Part shown: positions 1 through 6,753 of the stretch, piece after piece
Numbering within the stretch: the stretch's first letter is position 1
How the letters are laid out: every line of letters starts with the position of its first letter
Assembly: GCA_030040475.1 (NCBI GenBank)
Contig: JASHTQ010000535.1
Coordinates: forward strand, 1 to 8,012
Direction of reading: 5' to 3'
Origin: Streptosporangiaceae bacterium
GTDB taxonomy: Bacteria; Actinomycetota; Actinomycetes; Streptosporangiales; Streptosporangiaceae
Length of the DNA stretch: 8,012 nucleotides
Program-made: the position numbers and the translations under genes
The notes under the pieces: model-generated
Seen by the model: the letters and a program-made list of their open reading frames with translations, nothing else
What the model was told of the DNA's origin: nothing
Databases searched by the model: none

Positions 1-36
1 GCGGGCAGAGGGGCGGTAGCGGGCAGAGGGGCGGCC
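1..36. repeat. 18-bp tandem repeat inside the ackA 3' end
   Basis: Two adjacent 18-bp units (1-18 and 19-36) differ only in their last two bases. Read on the minus strand in the ackA frame they encode a Pro-Leu-Pro-Ala-rich stretch after the GRIT sequence, where acetate kinases normally run straight into their last beta strand. More units may lie beyond the left edge. The repeat keeps the reading frame because its unit is a multiple of three. Confidence 0.8.
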
Positions 37-1136
37 GCGGGGAGGGCGGTTATGCGGCCGGCTGTTGAGCGGCCGTGGTTGGCGTTGGCGGCGGGGTCTT
101 CGGTCAGGCCGAGGAAGCCGAGGCGGGCCAGGACCGCGGCGCGGACGACAGGGCTGTTCTCGCCGATGCCGGCGGTGAAGACCAGGGCGTCCAGGCGGTC
201 CAGGGTGGTGACCAGGCCGGCGATGGCCTTGGCCAGGCGGTGCACGAACACGTCGAGGGCGAGCCTGGCCTGCTCGTGCCCCTGCCCGGCGGCGTCCTGG
301 ACCGCGCGCATGTCGTTGCCGACGCCGGACAGGGCGAGCAGGCCGCTGCGGGTGTTCAGCTCGCCGGTGACCGCCTCGACGGTCAGGCCGGCCCTGGCGG
401 CCAGGTAGCCGAACAGGCCCGGGTCGACGTCGCCGGAGCGGGAGCCCATGACGAGGCCTTCCAGCGGAGTCAGGCCCATGGTGGTGTCCACCGAGACGCC
501 GTCGCGCACCGCGACCGCGCTGCAGCCGTTGCCGAGATGCGCGATGACCAGGCGCAGGTCGGCGAGCGGGCGGCCGAGGAGCTCGGCGGCCCGGGCGCTG
601 ACGTAGCGGTAGCTGGTGCCGTGGAAGCCGTAGCGCCGCACGCCGTGCCGTTCGTACCACTCCGCAGGCACCGCGTAGCGGTAGGCGCTCGGCGGCATCG
701 TCTGGTGGAACGCGGTGTCGAACACGGCCACCTGCGGCAGGCCCGGCCTGATCGCGCGAACCGCCTCGATGCCGGCCAGGTTGGCCGGGTTCTGCAGCGG
801 GGCGAGCGGGATGAACGAGCGGATGTCGTCGATCACCTCGTCGTCGACGAGCACGGAGGCGGTGAACCGCTCGCCGCCGTGCACCACCCGGTGGCCGGCC
901 CCGGCCAGCGAGGTGTCGCCGATGCGGTCAAGGACCGTGGCCACCACGTCCCGGTGCGTCGCGCCCTTGGGCAGCGGCTCGGCGGGATGGCGGCGGATCC
1001 GCAGCGTCGCGTCCGGCGTGCCCAGGCGCTCGGCCAGGCCGTCCAGCACGCGCTCGCCTCGTGCCGGATCCAGCAGCGCGAACTTGACCGAGGAACTGCC
1101 CGAGTTGAGCACGAGGACCGGGTCGGTCTGGGTCAC
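1..1136 (-). CDS. ackA: Acetate kinase, 3' end cut by window edge
   Basis: Acetate kinase (ASKHA fold, cytoplasmic): acetyl phosphate + ADP to acetate + ATP, reversible. About 378 residues are visible, with all main motifs in order: NSGSSS at 11-16 (phosphate-binding start of the fold), GHRVVHGG at 81-88 with the substrate Arg83, D140 in the DTAFHQ motif, H172 in GFHGTS, GNG at 202-204, and GIGEN at 323-327. The family is usually about 385-400 residues, so only the last stretch is missing. GTG at 1136 is the only start codon between an in-frame stop (1185-1187) and the NSGSSS motif, but it lacks a good Shine-Dalgarno sequence. The visible C-terminus ends in a Pro/Ala/Leu repeat that looks like a lineage-specific insertion. 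It lies downstream of and on the same strand as a universal stress protein gene, 138 bp away. Its partner enzyme, phosphoketolase, is encoded 2.8 kb away. Identification is secure. Confidence 0.96.
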   Translation of the reverse strand, partial: MTQTDPVLVLNSGSSSVKFALLDPARGERVLDGLAERLGTPDATLRIRRHPAEPLPKGATHRDVVATVLDRIGDTSLAGAGHRVVHGGERFTASVLVDDEVIDDIRSFIPLAPLQNPANLAGIEAVRAIRPGLPQVAVFDTAFHQTMPPSAYRYAVPAEWYERHGVRRYGFHGTSYRYVSARAAELLGRPLADLRLVIAHLGNGCSAVAVRDGVSVDTTMGLTPLEGLVMGSRSGDVDPGLFGYLAARAGLTVEAVTGELNTRSGLLALSGVGNDMRAVQDAAGQGHEQARLALDVFVHRLAKAIAGLVTTLDRLDALVFTAGIGENSPVVRAAVLARLGFLGLTEDPAANANHGRSTAGRITALPAAAPLPATAPLP

Positions 1137-1187
1137 CCTGGGGATGGTACCGGCCGTACCCCAGGGTCCCGCCGCTTTCGTTGCTTA

Positions 1188-1209
1188 AATTTAGCCGAAC
1201 GGGCCGTGG
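1188..1209 (-). promoter_or_regulatory. Candidate ackA regulatory element (copy B of shared 13-mer)
   Basis: On the minus strand, positions 1209-1197 read CCACGGCCCGTTC. Three bases later comes the A/T-only hexamer TAAATT (1193-1188), which resembles an actinobacterial -10 box and lies about 50 bases before the ackA GTG. The same 13-mer, followed by three bases and an A/T hexamer, precedes the phosphoketolase gene at 3899. The core ACGG-C-CCGT is a small dyad. No good -35 hexamer is visible at the matching distance, so a role as an operator or activator site is as likely as a promoter. This is inference from sequence matching only. Confidence 0.45.
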
Positions 1210-1249
1210 CTCGAGTCCCGGGTATGAGACCTCGAACCACTGCCCGTTC
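1197..1249. repeat. 19-bp imperfect inverted repeat between usp and ackA
   Basis: The arms 1197-1215 and 1231-1249 pair at 17 of 19 positions around a 15-base loop. In a minus-strand transcript one of the two mismatches becomes a G-U wobble, so RNA from the usp gene towards ackA would fold into a very stable hairpin. It begins 26 bases after the usp stop and ends about 60 bases before the ackA start. There is no U-run directly after the stem, so a classic intrinsic terminator is not well supported. An mRNA processing or stabilising hairpin, an attenuator, or a double operator are alternatives. Each arm holds one copy of the 13-mer motif also found upstream of phosphoketolase. Confidence 0.75.
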
Positions 1250-1258
1250 TGTTATAAA
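1237..1258 (+). promoter_or_regulatory. Copy A of the shared 13-mer, plus-strand orientation
   Basis: Positions 1237-1249 match the 13-mer with one mismatch (T for G at position 5). Three bases and then the A/T hexamer TATAAA (1253-1258) follow. It points towards the 3' end of the minus-strand universal stress gene, where no plus-strand gene is credible. It may therefore be one arm of a double site serving ackA, a source of antisense RNA, or a decayed duplicate. Confidence 0.35.
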
Positions 1259-1274
1259 AGGCTTTTGATCTTTT

Positions 1275-1715
1275 TCAGCCGCGATTCTCCGGCGGGACAA
1301 TGAGGACCGGGCAGTGCGCGTGTTCGGCGACCTGAGCGCTGGTCGAGCCGAGCAACAGACGAGAGAACCCGCCGGCGCCGCGCGAGCCAACGACGACTAG
1401 TTCGGCGTCCTTGGAGGCGTTGACGATCTCCTCGACCGGGAGACCATTGACGGCCGTAACCGTGATGGAGGCGGGCCGCGCGTCGCCGAGCTGGCTGAGC
1501 ACCTTGTCGGTCTCCGCCTGCGCCGCCGTGCGTACCTGTTCGGTCAGCTCCGCGTCACCCGGGAAGTTCGTCGTCTCGGAGAAAAAGCCCCTGACGGCCT
1601 GATGCACCGCCAGCACGGTAACCGGCACGTTACGGAGCGACGCTTCTTTCATCGCCCATTCGAGGGCACGCTGTGAATGACCGGAACCGTCTATTCCGAC
1701 GAGGATTCCTGGCAT
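1275..1715 (-). CDS. Single-domain universal stress protein (UspA family)
   Basis: A 146-residue cytoplasmic protein with one Usp domain, the normal length for the family. The start VGIDGS has the adenine-site Asp9. The ATP-binding signature G-x2-G-x9-G-S is intact (G110, G113, G123, S124), which suggests an ATP-binding rather than UspA-like non-binding member. Family members are induced by hypoxia, starvation or other stress and act as nucleotide-dependent regulators; the partner here is unknown. The ATG at 1715 is preceded by the strong Shine-Dalgarno GGGAGGA (1727-1721), six bases away. It is transcribed divergently from a second universal stress gene and lies upstream of ackA on the same strand. 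A usp-ackA transcript is possible, though the intervening hairpin could limit it. Confidence 0.94.
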   Translation of the reverse strand: MPGILVGIDGSGHSQRALEWAMKEASLRNVPVTVLAVHQAVRGFFSETTNFPGDAELTEQVRTAAQAETDKVLSQLGDARPASITVTAVNGLPVEEIVNASKDAELVVVGSRGAGGFSRLLLGSTSAQVAEHAHCPVLIVPPENRG

Positions 1716-1930
1716 TCGGGTCCTCCCTTACTGTTATGGCCACATCACTACCTTGGTGATCATGCTAGGCCTAGCGGACCCGCGGCAACAGGGTCATCGC
1801 GCGGGTGTCAAGCGTGCGCCGGCGCGGCGAACTACACCTTGCCGCCGCGGGTGGCGCACGATCATGATGGCGGTGAGGTTAATTCTGACGCAAGTTACCC
1901 GGGGCATCCGGGTCTGGCGAGGAGGGCATC
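1716..1930. promoter_or_regulatory. Divergent promoter region between two usp genes
   Basis: This 215-bp gap must hold promoters for both universal stress genes. Visible dyads are ATCAC-N7-GTGAT at 1744-1760, the perfect 12-bp palindrome GCTAGGCCTAGC at 1764-1775, and a hairpin ACCCGG-N5-CCGGGT at 1897-1913 just before the Shine-Dalgarno of the rightward gene. The first two lie on the leftward gene's side and could be operators. I looked for a DosR/DevR-type GGGAC...GTCCC box and found no convincing one. No -35/-10 pair stands out clearly for either gene. Confidence 0.55.
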
Positions 1931-2797
1931 GTGTCGGTAAAGCCCATCGTGGCGGCTACGGACGGATCTGAGGAATCGCTGCGAGCGGTCAGCTGGGCCG
2001 CGCGGGAAGCCGTGCTGCACGACGCGCCGCTGCGGATCGTCTCCGCCGCGGCGCTGCTCCCCCGGATGTCCGCCAGCCACGGCCACGGCTCGGCCGACCT
2101 TGCGACGGTCACCGACGCGATCGAGGAGAACCGGGACAAGGCGCTGGCCAAGGCGGCGGAGCACGCGGCCGCGACGGCCCCCGGCCTGCTGATCGACACC
2201 GACCGGCTGGAGGGCGAGCCGGCCGAGGCGGTCACGAACAGCGGGGCAGGCGCGCTGCTGCTTGTCGTCGGGTCGCGCGGCGGCGGCGCGTTCGGCGCGC
2301 TGCTGCTTGGGTCCGTCAGCAGGTACGCGGCCACCCACGCGTCCTGCCCGGTCGCGGTCATCAGGGACGAGAGCGACGCCATCCAGCGGCAGGTCGCGGT
2401 CGGCATCGGCGACGTCGACGAGTGCGGCGCCACGCTGACGTTCGCGTTCGAGGAGGCGGCGCTGCGGCACGCCAGCCTGATCGCGGTGCACGCGTGGACG
2501 ATGGAGTCGGACATCTCCCGGGCCGGGATCTCGTTCTCGACCCCCGCCGCGCAGGCGATCGCGGACGAGGCGGGCGAGGCGCTGCGCGCGGCGGTCGAGG
2601 CGTGCAGCGGCAAGTACCCCGACGTGCAGGTCGTCCAGGACGTGGTGCGCGGCCACCCGGGCCGGGCGCTGGCGGGCCTGTCCGCCCGCGCCGACCTGAC
2701 GGTCATCGGCAGGCACGGGCCGCAGGGCCCGGGCGCGGTCACGCACGCGCTGCTGAACCACGCGCACGGGCCGGTGGTCACCGTGCCGTCGGCCTGA
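1931..2797 (+). CDS. Tandem two-domain universal stress protein
   Basis: A 288-residue cytoplasmic protein with two Usp domains in tandem (about 4-146 and 153-287), a common actinobacterial layout. Domain 1 keeps the ATP-binding signature G-x2-G-x9-G-S (G114, G117, G127, S128) and an Asp-Gly-Ser start. In domain 2 the matching stretch keeps G260 and G263, but A273 and L274 replace the final Gly-Ser/Thr, so it probably no longer binds ATP and may serve for pairing with domain 1 or a partner. The start is GTG at 1931, preceded by AGGAGG at 1920-1925 with five bases of spacing. It is divergent from the single-domain usp gene, suggesting shared control by the region between them. The stop codon lies inside a 17-bp tandem repeat. 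Confidence 0.95.
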   Translation: MSVKPIVAATDGSEESLRAVSWAAREAVLHDAPLRIVSAAALLPRMSASHGHGSADLATVTDAIEENRDKALAKAAEHAAATAPGLLIDTDRLEGEPAEAVTNSGAGALLLVVGSRGGGAFGALLLGSVSRYAATHASCPVAVIRDESDAIQRQVAVGIGDVDECGATLTFAFEEAALRHASLIAVHAWTMESDISRAGISFSTPAAQAIADEAGEALRAAVEACSGKYPDVQVVQDVVRGHPGRALAGLSARADLTVIGRHGPQGPGAVTHALLNHAHGPVVTVPSA

Positions 2798-2828
2798 CGG
2801 GACCCTCGGCCTGACGGGACCCTCGGCC
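2789..2828. repeat. 17-bp tandem repeat across the usp stop codon
   Basis: Two identical 17-bp units (2789-2805 and 2806-2822) plus six bases of a third. The first unit contains the last codons and TGA stop of the two-domain usp gene. Because 17 is not a multiple of three, copies are out of frame with each other; the duplicated stop is harmless. Probably slippage or a recent duplication. Confidence 0.85.
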
Positions 2829-2925
2829 GGGGGCTGGCCGGCGTGCTCGCGCATGGTAGGCATGTCGGCCAGCGTCTGGGCGGGATGCCACTCGCCGGTC
2901 AGGCGTCGGGCGGCCCGCCATCCGG
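2798..2925. terminator. Convergent gap, possible two-way terminators
   Basis: The rightward usp gene and the leftward Q-rich gene end here, so termination is expected from both sides. Candidate stems are CGGCC-N7-GGCCG at 2824-2840 and CGGGC-N1-GCCCG at 2907-2917. Both are short and lack T-runs, so the assignment rests mostly on the convergent layout. Confidence 0.25.
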
Positions 2926-3678
2926 TCAGAACCGCTGCGGGTACTGGGGGGCCGTCGGGGTAAGGGCGCGGGTGAGCGCCTGGATCTGGTCGGCGGGGGC
3001 GGCCCGCATCATGTTGACCATTTCCCACAGGGACTTCTTCGCCCACACCTTCTGGAAGTACCCGCTGCCGAATGCGAGGCACATCAGGATGTACCAGAAG
3101 GTCTCCCATCCGTTCAGCGAGTAAGCCTGGCCCTGCCCCTGCCCGTCGATCTGCAGCTCGCTGAATATCTCGCAGGCCGCCTTCTTGCTCGGAATCTTGG
3201 CGAAGTACGCCGCGCCGAAGTAGATGCAGAACAGGACGTACCAGACGGACTCGGCGCCGCGCAGCCCGTACTGCTTGCCGCCGACCTGGCGGTGCCCGCC
3301 GCGGCTTCCCTGAGCCTGGACCTGGTAGCCAGGCGCCTGGTAGCCCGCGGCGGCGGACTGGACCGGGTAGGCGGCCGTGGCCGGCGCGGGCTGATAGGAA
3401 GCCTGGCCGCCGGCCTGGTAGGAGGACTGGCCGCCGGCCTGGTAGCCCCCCTGGGCGGAGGGCTGGCCCTGCTGGGGCCAGGCGTTCTGCGCATCGCCGG
3501 AGCCGTAGTACTGCTGTTGCTGCTGCGGCTGTTGCTGCTGCGGCTGCTGGTAGGGCTGCTGCTGGTAGGGACCTTGCTGGCCCTGCTGCGGCGGCGGCGG
3601 ATACGCGGGCTGGCCCGGCCAGGACGCCGCCCTGGTCTGCTGGTTGTACGGGTCATCGGGTGGTTGCTGGTAACTCAT
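2926..3678 (-). CDS. Q/P/Y-rich protein with duplicated hydrophobic unit, unknown function
   Basis: A 250-residue protein in two parts. Residues 1 to about 125 are low complexity, rich in Gln, Pro, Tyr and Gly, with poly-Gln runs at about 38-57 and two copies of an eight-residue YQAGGQ-type repeat at 79-94: a disordered, prion-like composition. Residues 139-222 contain two copies of a roughly 34-residue unit, offset by exactly 49 residues without gaps. Both keep L, G, E, WY, L, C, FG, YF, K, KK and E at matching positions (for example W146/W195, C151/C200, F154-G155/F203-G204, K165-K166/K214-K215). Each unit has a 16-19-residue aromatic hydrophobic stretch ending in lysines, so it may lie in or on the membrane; a buried helix is also possible. 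The ATG at 3678 has GGAGG about seven bases upstream. I do not recognise the family. Divergent from phosphoketolase. Confidence 0.82.
   Translation of the reverse strand: MSYQQPPDDPYNQQTRAASWPGQPAYPPPPQQGQQGPYQQQPYQQPQQQQPQQQQQYYGSGDAQNAWPQQGQPSAQGGYQAGGQSSYQAGGQASYQPAPATAAYPVQSAAAGYQAPGYQVQAQGSRGGHRQVGGKQYGLRGAESVWYVLFCIYFGAAYFAKIPSKKAACEIFSELQIDGQGQGQAYSLNGWETFWYILMCLAFGSGYFQKVWAKKSLWEMVNMMRAAPADQIQALTRALTPTAPQYPQRF
3397..3444. repeat. 24-bp tandem repeat coding for YQAGGQ units
   Basis: Two 24-bp units (3397-3420 and 3421-3444) match at 22 of 24 positions and encode consecutive eight-residue YQAGGQ-type units in the disordered half of the Q-rich protein. The in-frame unit size suggests expansion by slippage while the frame was kept. 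Confidence 0.8.
3514..3543. repeat. 15-bp tandem repeat coding for poly-Gln
   Basis: Two identical 15-bp units (3514-3528, 3529-3543) give the repeated Pro-Gln4 pattern on the minus strand. Related CTG/TTG triplets continue to about 3570. This CAG/CAA tract is a likely site of length variation between strains. Confidence 0.8.
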
Positions 3679-3931
3679 GACGTCCCCTCCGGAGCGGCGC
3701 CTCTCGCCGCGCTATCCGCTTCAATGACGCGCCACCACCACCGATGGTGCACAGGGCGGTCAACCTGCCGCAATCTTCTCATGGCGAAGGCGGTTTCGGG
3801 GCGACGGCGAGCAGGTGAACGTCTGCGGGCAGGGCGGCGGCGAGGGACCGGAGCCGGGAAAATACCCTTGGGACGAGGCGGGGAAGCCGGGAGAGTCACC
3901 ACGGCCCGTTCTGGATAAAAAAGGGGTTTAG
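3679..3931. promoter_or_regulatory. Divergent region between Q-rich gene and xfp
   Basis: A 253-bp gap that must hold both promoters. It contains the dyad CACCA-N4-TGGTG at 3736-3749, a TACCCT hexamer at 3863-3868 that fits a TANNNT -10 box for phosphoketolase but has no good -35, and the shared 13-mer motif at 3899-3911. No small gene with credible codon use is seen. Confidence 0.5.
3899..3920 (+). promoter_or_regulatory. Candidate xfp regulatory element (copy C of shared 13-mer)
   Basis: CCACGGCCCGTTC at 3899-3911 is identical to the copy upstream of ackA and has the same orientation relative to its gene. Three bases and the A/T hexamer ATAAAA (3915-3920) follow. The Shine-Dalgarno AAGGGG (3921-3926) comes directly after, so if the A/T hexamer were a -10 box the transcript would be almost leaderless. 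An operator or 5' leader element fits the visible ribosome binding site better. Confidence 0.45.
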
Positions 3932-6307
3932 ATGACTGAGACCACGGCCGTGCACGGACCGCTGACCCGGGACGAGCTCGACGGGATCGACGCCTGGTGG
4001 CGCGCGGCGAACTACCTGTCCGTGGGGCAGATCTACCTGCTCGGCAACCCGCTGCTCGCCGAGCCGCTGCGGCCCGCGGACGTCAAGCCGCGGCTGCTCG
4101 GGCACTGGGGCACGACGCCGGGGCTCAACCTGATCTACGCGCACCTCAACCGGGTCATCAAGGCGCACGACCTGGACGTCGTCTACGTCTGCGGGCCTGG
4201 GCACGGCGGGCCCGGGATGGTAGCGAACACCTACCTCGAGGGCACCTACACCGAGCTGTACCCGCACATTACCCAGGACACCGCCGGGCTGGGCCTCTTG
4301 TTCAGGCAGTTCTCGTTCCCCGGCGGCATCCCGTCGCACGCGGCGCCGGAGACGCCCGGGTCGATCCACGAGGGCGGCGAGCTCGGCTACTCGCTCGTGC
4401 ACGCCTACGGGGCCGCGTTCGACAACCCCGAGCTGATCGTGGCGTGCGTGATCGGCGACGGCGAGGCGGAGACCGGGCCGCTGGCCGGCAGCTGGCACGC
4501 CAACAAGTTCCTTGACCCGGTGCGCGACGGGGCGGTGCTGCCGATCCTGCACCTGAACGGGTACAAGATCGCGAACCCGGCCGTGCTGGCGCGCATTCCC
4601 TCCGATGAGCTCGAGGATCTGCTGCGGGGGTACGGGTACTCGGTGCACGTGGTGGCCGGCGACGACCCGGCGGTCGTGCACCAGGAGCTCGCGGCGACGA
4701 TGGACGTGGTGATCGGGGAGATCCGGGCGATCTGGCGGCGGGCACGGGCCGCCTCTGCCGACGCCAGCCGGCCGTCGTGGCCGGTGATCGTGCTGCGGAC
4801 GCCGAAGGGGTGGACCGGGCCGAAGGTGGTGGACGGGCTGCCGGTGGAGGGGACCTGGCGGGCGCACCAGGTGCCGATCGCCGAGGCTCGCACCAACCCG
4901 GAGCACCTGGCGCAGCTCGAGGCGTGGCTGCGGTCCTACCGGGCGGAGGAGCTGTTCGACTCCGGCGGCGCGCTGGTGCCGTCGATCGCCGCGCTCGCGC
5001 CGGAGGGTGACCGGCGGATGGGCGCGAACCCGCACGCCAACGGGGGGAAGCTGCTTCGTGAGCTGCGGCTGCCGGACTTCGTCGGTTACGCGGTGGCGGT
5101 GCCGGAGCCCGGTTCGGTGGACGCGGAGGACACCCGGGTGCTCGGCGGCTGGCTGCGCGACGTGATCGCGGCCAACCCGTCGAACTTCAGGCTGTTCGGG
5201 CCGGACGAGACCGAGTCCAACAGGCTCGGCGCGGTCTTCTCGGTGACCAATCGCGCCTTCGAGGGGACGATCGTGCCGGGGGACAACCACCTGGCGCCGG
5301 ACGGGCGGGTGCTCGAGGTGCTGTCCGAGCACATGTGCCAGGGGTGGCTGGAGGGCTACCTGCTGACCGGGCGGCACGGGCTGTTCAATTGCTACGAGGC
5401 GTTCATCCACATCATCGACTCGATGTTCAACCAGCACGCCAAGTGGCTCAAGGTGAGCAGCGACCTGCCCTGGCGGCGTCCGGTGGCGTCGCTGAACTAC
5501 CTGCTCTCCTCGCTGGTGTGGCGGCAGGACCACAACGGGTTCAGCCATCAGGACCCGGGCTTCATCGACCACGTGGTGAACAAGAAGGCCTCGATCATCC
5601 GGGTCTACCTGCCGCCGGACGCGAACACGCTGCTGTCGACCGCCGATCACTGCCTACGTTCTCGCGACTACGTCAACGTGATCGTGGCAGGCAAGCAGCC
5701 GCATGCGCAGTGGCTGTCCATGGACGACGCGATCATCCACTGCACCAGGGGCGCCGGGATCTGGGAGTGGGCGTCGTCCGATGCGGTGGGCGCGCCGGAC
5801 GTGGTGATGGCCTGCTGCGGGGAGACGCCGACGCTGGAGACGCTGGCGGCGGTGTCGCTGCTGCGTGCGCACCTGCCCGCGTTGAAGGTGCGGGTGGTGA
5901 ACGTGGTGGACCTGATGCGCCTGCAGCCGCCGACCGAGCACCCGCACGGGATGTCGGACGCGGAGTTCGACGCGCTGTTCACCGTGGACCGGCCGGTGAT
6001 CTTCGCCTATCACGGGTACCCGTGGCTGATCCACCGGCTGACCTACCGGCGGAACGGGCATGCCAATTTCCACGTCCGCGGGTACAAGGAGGAGGGCACC
6101 ACGACCACGCCGTTCGACATGGTCATGCTCAACGACCTGGACCGGTTCCACCTGGTCATGGACGTCATCGACCGGGTGCCCGGGCTGGCGGGCTCGGCCG
6201 GGCACGTCCGGCAGCTGATGGCGGACAAGCGGATCACCTGCCGCGCCTACACCAGGCAGGAGGGCGTGGACGCGCCGGAGATCACCGACTGGAAGTGGAT
6301 TGCCTAG
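3932..6307 (+). CDS. xfp: Xylulose-5-P/fructose-6-P phosphoketolase
   Basis: A 791-residue thiamine-diphosphate enzyme, full length for the family (about 790-825). It cleaves xylulose-5-P with phosphate to glyceraldehyde-3-P and acetyl phosphate, or fructose-6-P to erythrose-4-P and acetyl phosphate. Conserved histidines of the active site are in place: H58 in GHWGTTPG, H91 in GPGHGGP and H136 in [11 protein letters not shown]. The family signature EGGELGY is at 147-153, and the cofactor/metal motif GDGEAETGP at 175-183. The second-half motifs [10 protein letters not shown] (from 423), [12 protein letters not shown] and TGRHG are intact. The ATG at 3932 has AAGGGG five bases upstream. It supplies acetyl phosphate to the acetate kinase encoded at the left end, forming a phosphoketolase shunt yielding ATP. 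Single-substrate versus dual-substrate use cannot be told from the sequence. Confidence 0.98.
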   Translation: MTETTAVHGPLTRDELDGIDAWWRAANYLSVGQIYLLGNPLLAEPLRPADVKPRLLGHWGTTPGLNLIYAHLNRVIKAHDLDVVYVCGPGHGGPGMVANTYLEGTYTELYPHITQDTAGLGLLFRQFSFPGGIPSHAAPETPGSIHEGGELGYSLVHAYGAAFDNPELIVACVIGDGEAETGPLAGSWHANKFLDPVRDGAVLPILHLNGYKIANPAVLARIPSDELEDLLRGYGYSVHVVAGDDPAVVHQELAATMDVVIGEIRAIWRRARAASADASRPSWPVIVLRTPKGWTGPKVVDGLPVEGTWRAHQVPIAEARTNPEHLAQLEAWLRSYRAEELFDSGGALVPSIAALAPEGDRRMGANPHANGGKLLRELRLPDFVGYAVAVPEPGSVDAEDTRVLGGWLRDVIAANPSNFRLFGPDETESNRLGAVFSVTNRAFEGTIVPGDNHLAPDGRVLEVLSEHMCQGWLEGYLLTGRHGLFNCYEAFIHIIDSMFNQHAKWLKVSSDLPWRRPVASLNYLLSSLVWRQDHNGFSHQDPGFIDHVVNKKASIIRVYLPPDANTLLSTADHCLRSRDYVNVIVAGKQPHAQWLSMDDAIIHCTRGAGIWEWASSDAVGAPDVVMACCGETPTLETLAAVSLLRAHLPALKVRVVNVVDLMRLQPPTEHPHGMSDAEFDALFTVDRPVIFAYHGYPWLIHRLTYRRNGHANFHVRGYKEEGTTTTPFDMVMLNDLDRFHLVMDVIDRVPGLAGSAGHVRQLMADKRITCRAYTRQEGVDAPEITDWKWIA

Positions 6308-6748
6308 CGGGGCGTTTTCTGTCTAGCGTTTCGGCTTGTGGTGCCCCTTTACCTGGTGTTTCTCGGCGTGTCGGCGATACGCCACCGGCGGTCGCTGGCG
6401 GCGGCGGTCGCCGCGCGGATGACGCCGGTTTCGCCGTGGCGGGCGGTCGGGGACGGGTTCATGGTCGGCGCGGCCAACCCGAAGTCGCTGGTGTTCTTCG
6501 TCGCGGTGCTGCCGTCGTTCGTCGCGTCCGGTTCCGGCGCCTGGCCCGTGCAGGCCCAGCTGATCGTGCTCGGTGTGCTGTTCCCGGTTATCGCGCTGGT
6601 GCTGGACAGCGTCTGGGCGGTCGTGGCGGCCACCGTCCGGCAGTGGCTGGTGCGGTCCCCTCGGCGGCTGGCGATGATCGGCGGCACCGGCGGCCTGGTG
6701 ATGATCGGCCTCGGCGTGAGCATCGCGGTGACCGGCCGCAAGGGCTGA
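6308..6748 (+). pseudogene. 5'-truncated LysE/RhtB amino-acid exporter remnant
   Basis: The readable part, from about 6338 (GTG) to the TGA at 6746-6748, gives 136 residues matching the C-terminal two thirds of LysE/RhtB exporters. It begins in the YLVFLGV segment that follows the second or third helix in the family, and keeps the diagnostic N47-P48-K49...FF...LP motif and three later hydrophobic segments (about 50-63, 74-100, 114-132). The normal protein has about 200-215 residues and six helices. The N-terminal 60-70 residues with the PGP motif are absent, and the frame runs back only to the phosphoketolase stop (6305-6307), which is in the same frame. No Shine-Dalgarno precedes the GTG. 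Most likely a remnant left by a deletion or insertion joining xfp to a broken exporter gene. A shortened functional protein is less likely. Confidence 0.75.
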
Positions 6749-6753
6749 GCGGT

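Noticed and set aside
1197..1249. tRNA or tRNA remnant, because of GGTTCGA-like sequence in the hairpin
   Set aside because: The stem and loop lengths do not fit a T-arm, and no acceptor, D or anticodon arm can be built around it.
75..1268. Long plus-strand open frame opposite acetate kinase
   Set aside because: Gly/Ala/Val/Arg/Gln-rich translation without motifs; a shadow of the GC-rich ackA gene on the other strand.
1716..1930. DosR/DevR-type box controlling the usp genes
   Set aside because: The best candidate, around the GCTAGGCCTAGC palindrome, matches the GGGAC...GTCCC pattern at too few positions.
1895..3109. Long minus-strand open frame (about 400 aa) opposite the two-domain usp gene
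   Set aside because: Composition dominated by Arg/Pro/Gly/Asp with no domain, overlapping two well-supported genes.
3896..5650. Long minus-strand open frame (584 aa) opposite phosphoketolase
   Set aside because: His/Arg/Val/Pro-rich shadow typical of GC-rich antisense frames; phosphoketolase motifs prove the plus-strand frame.
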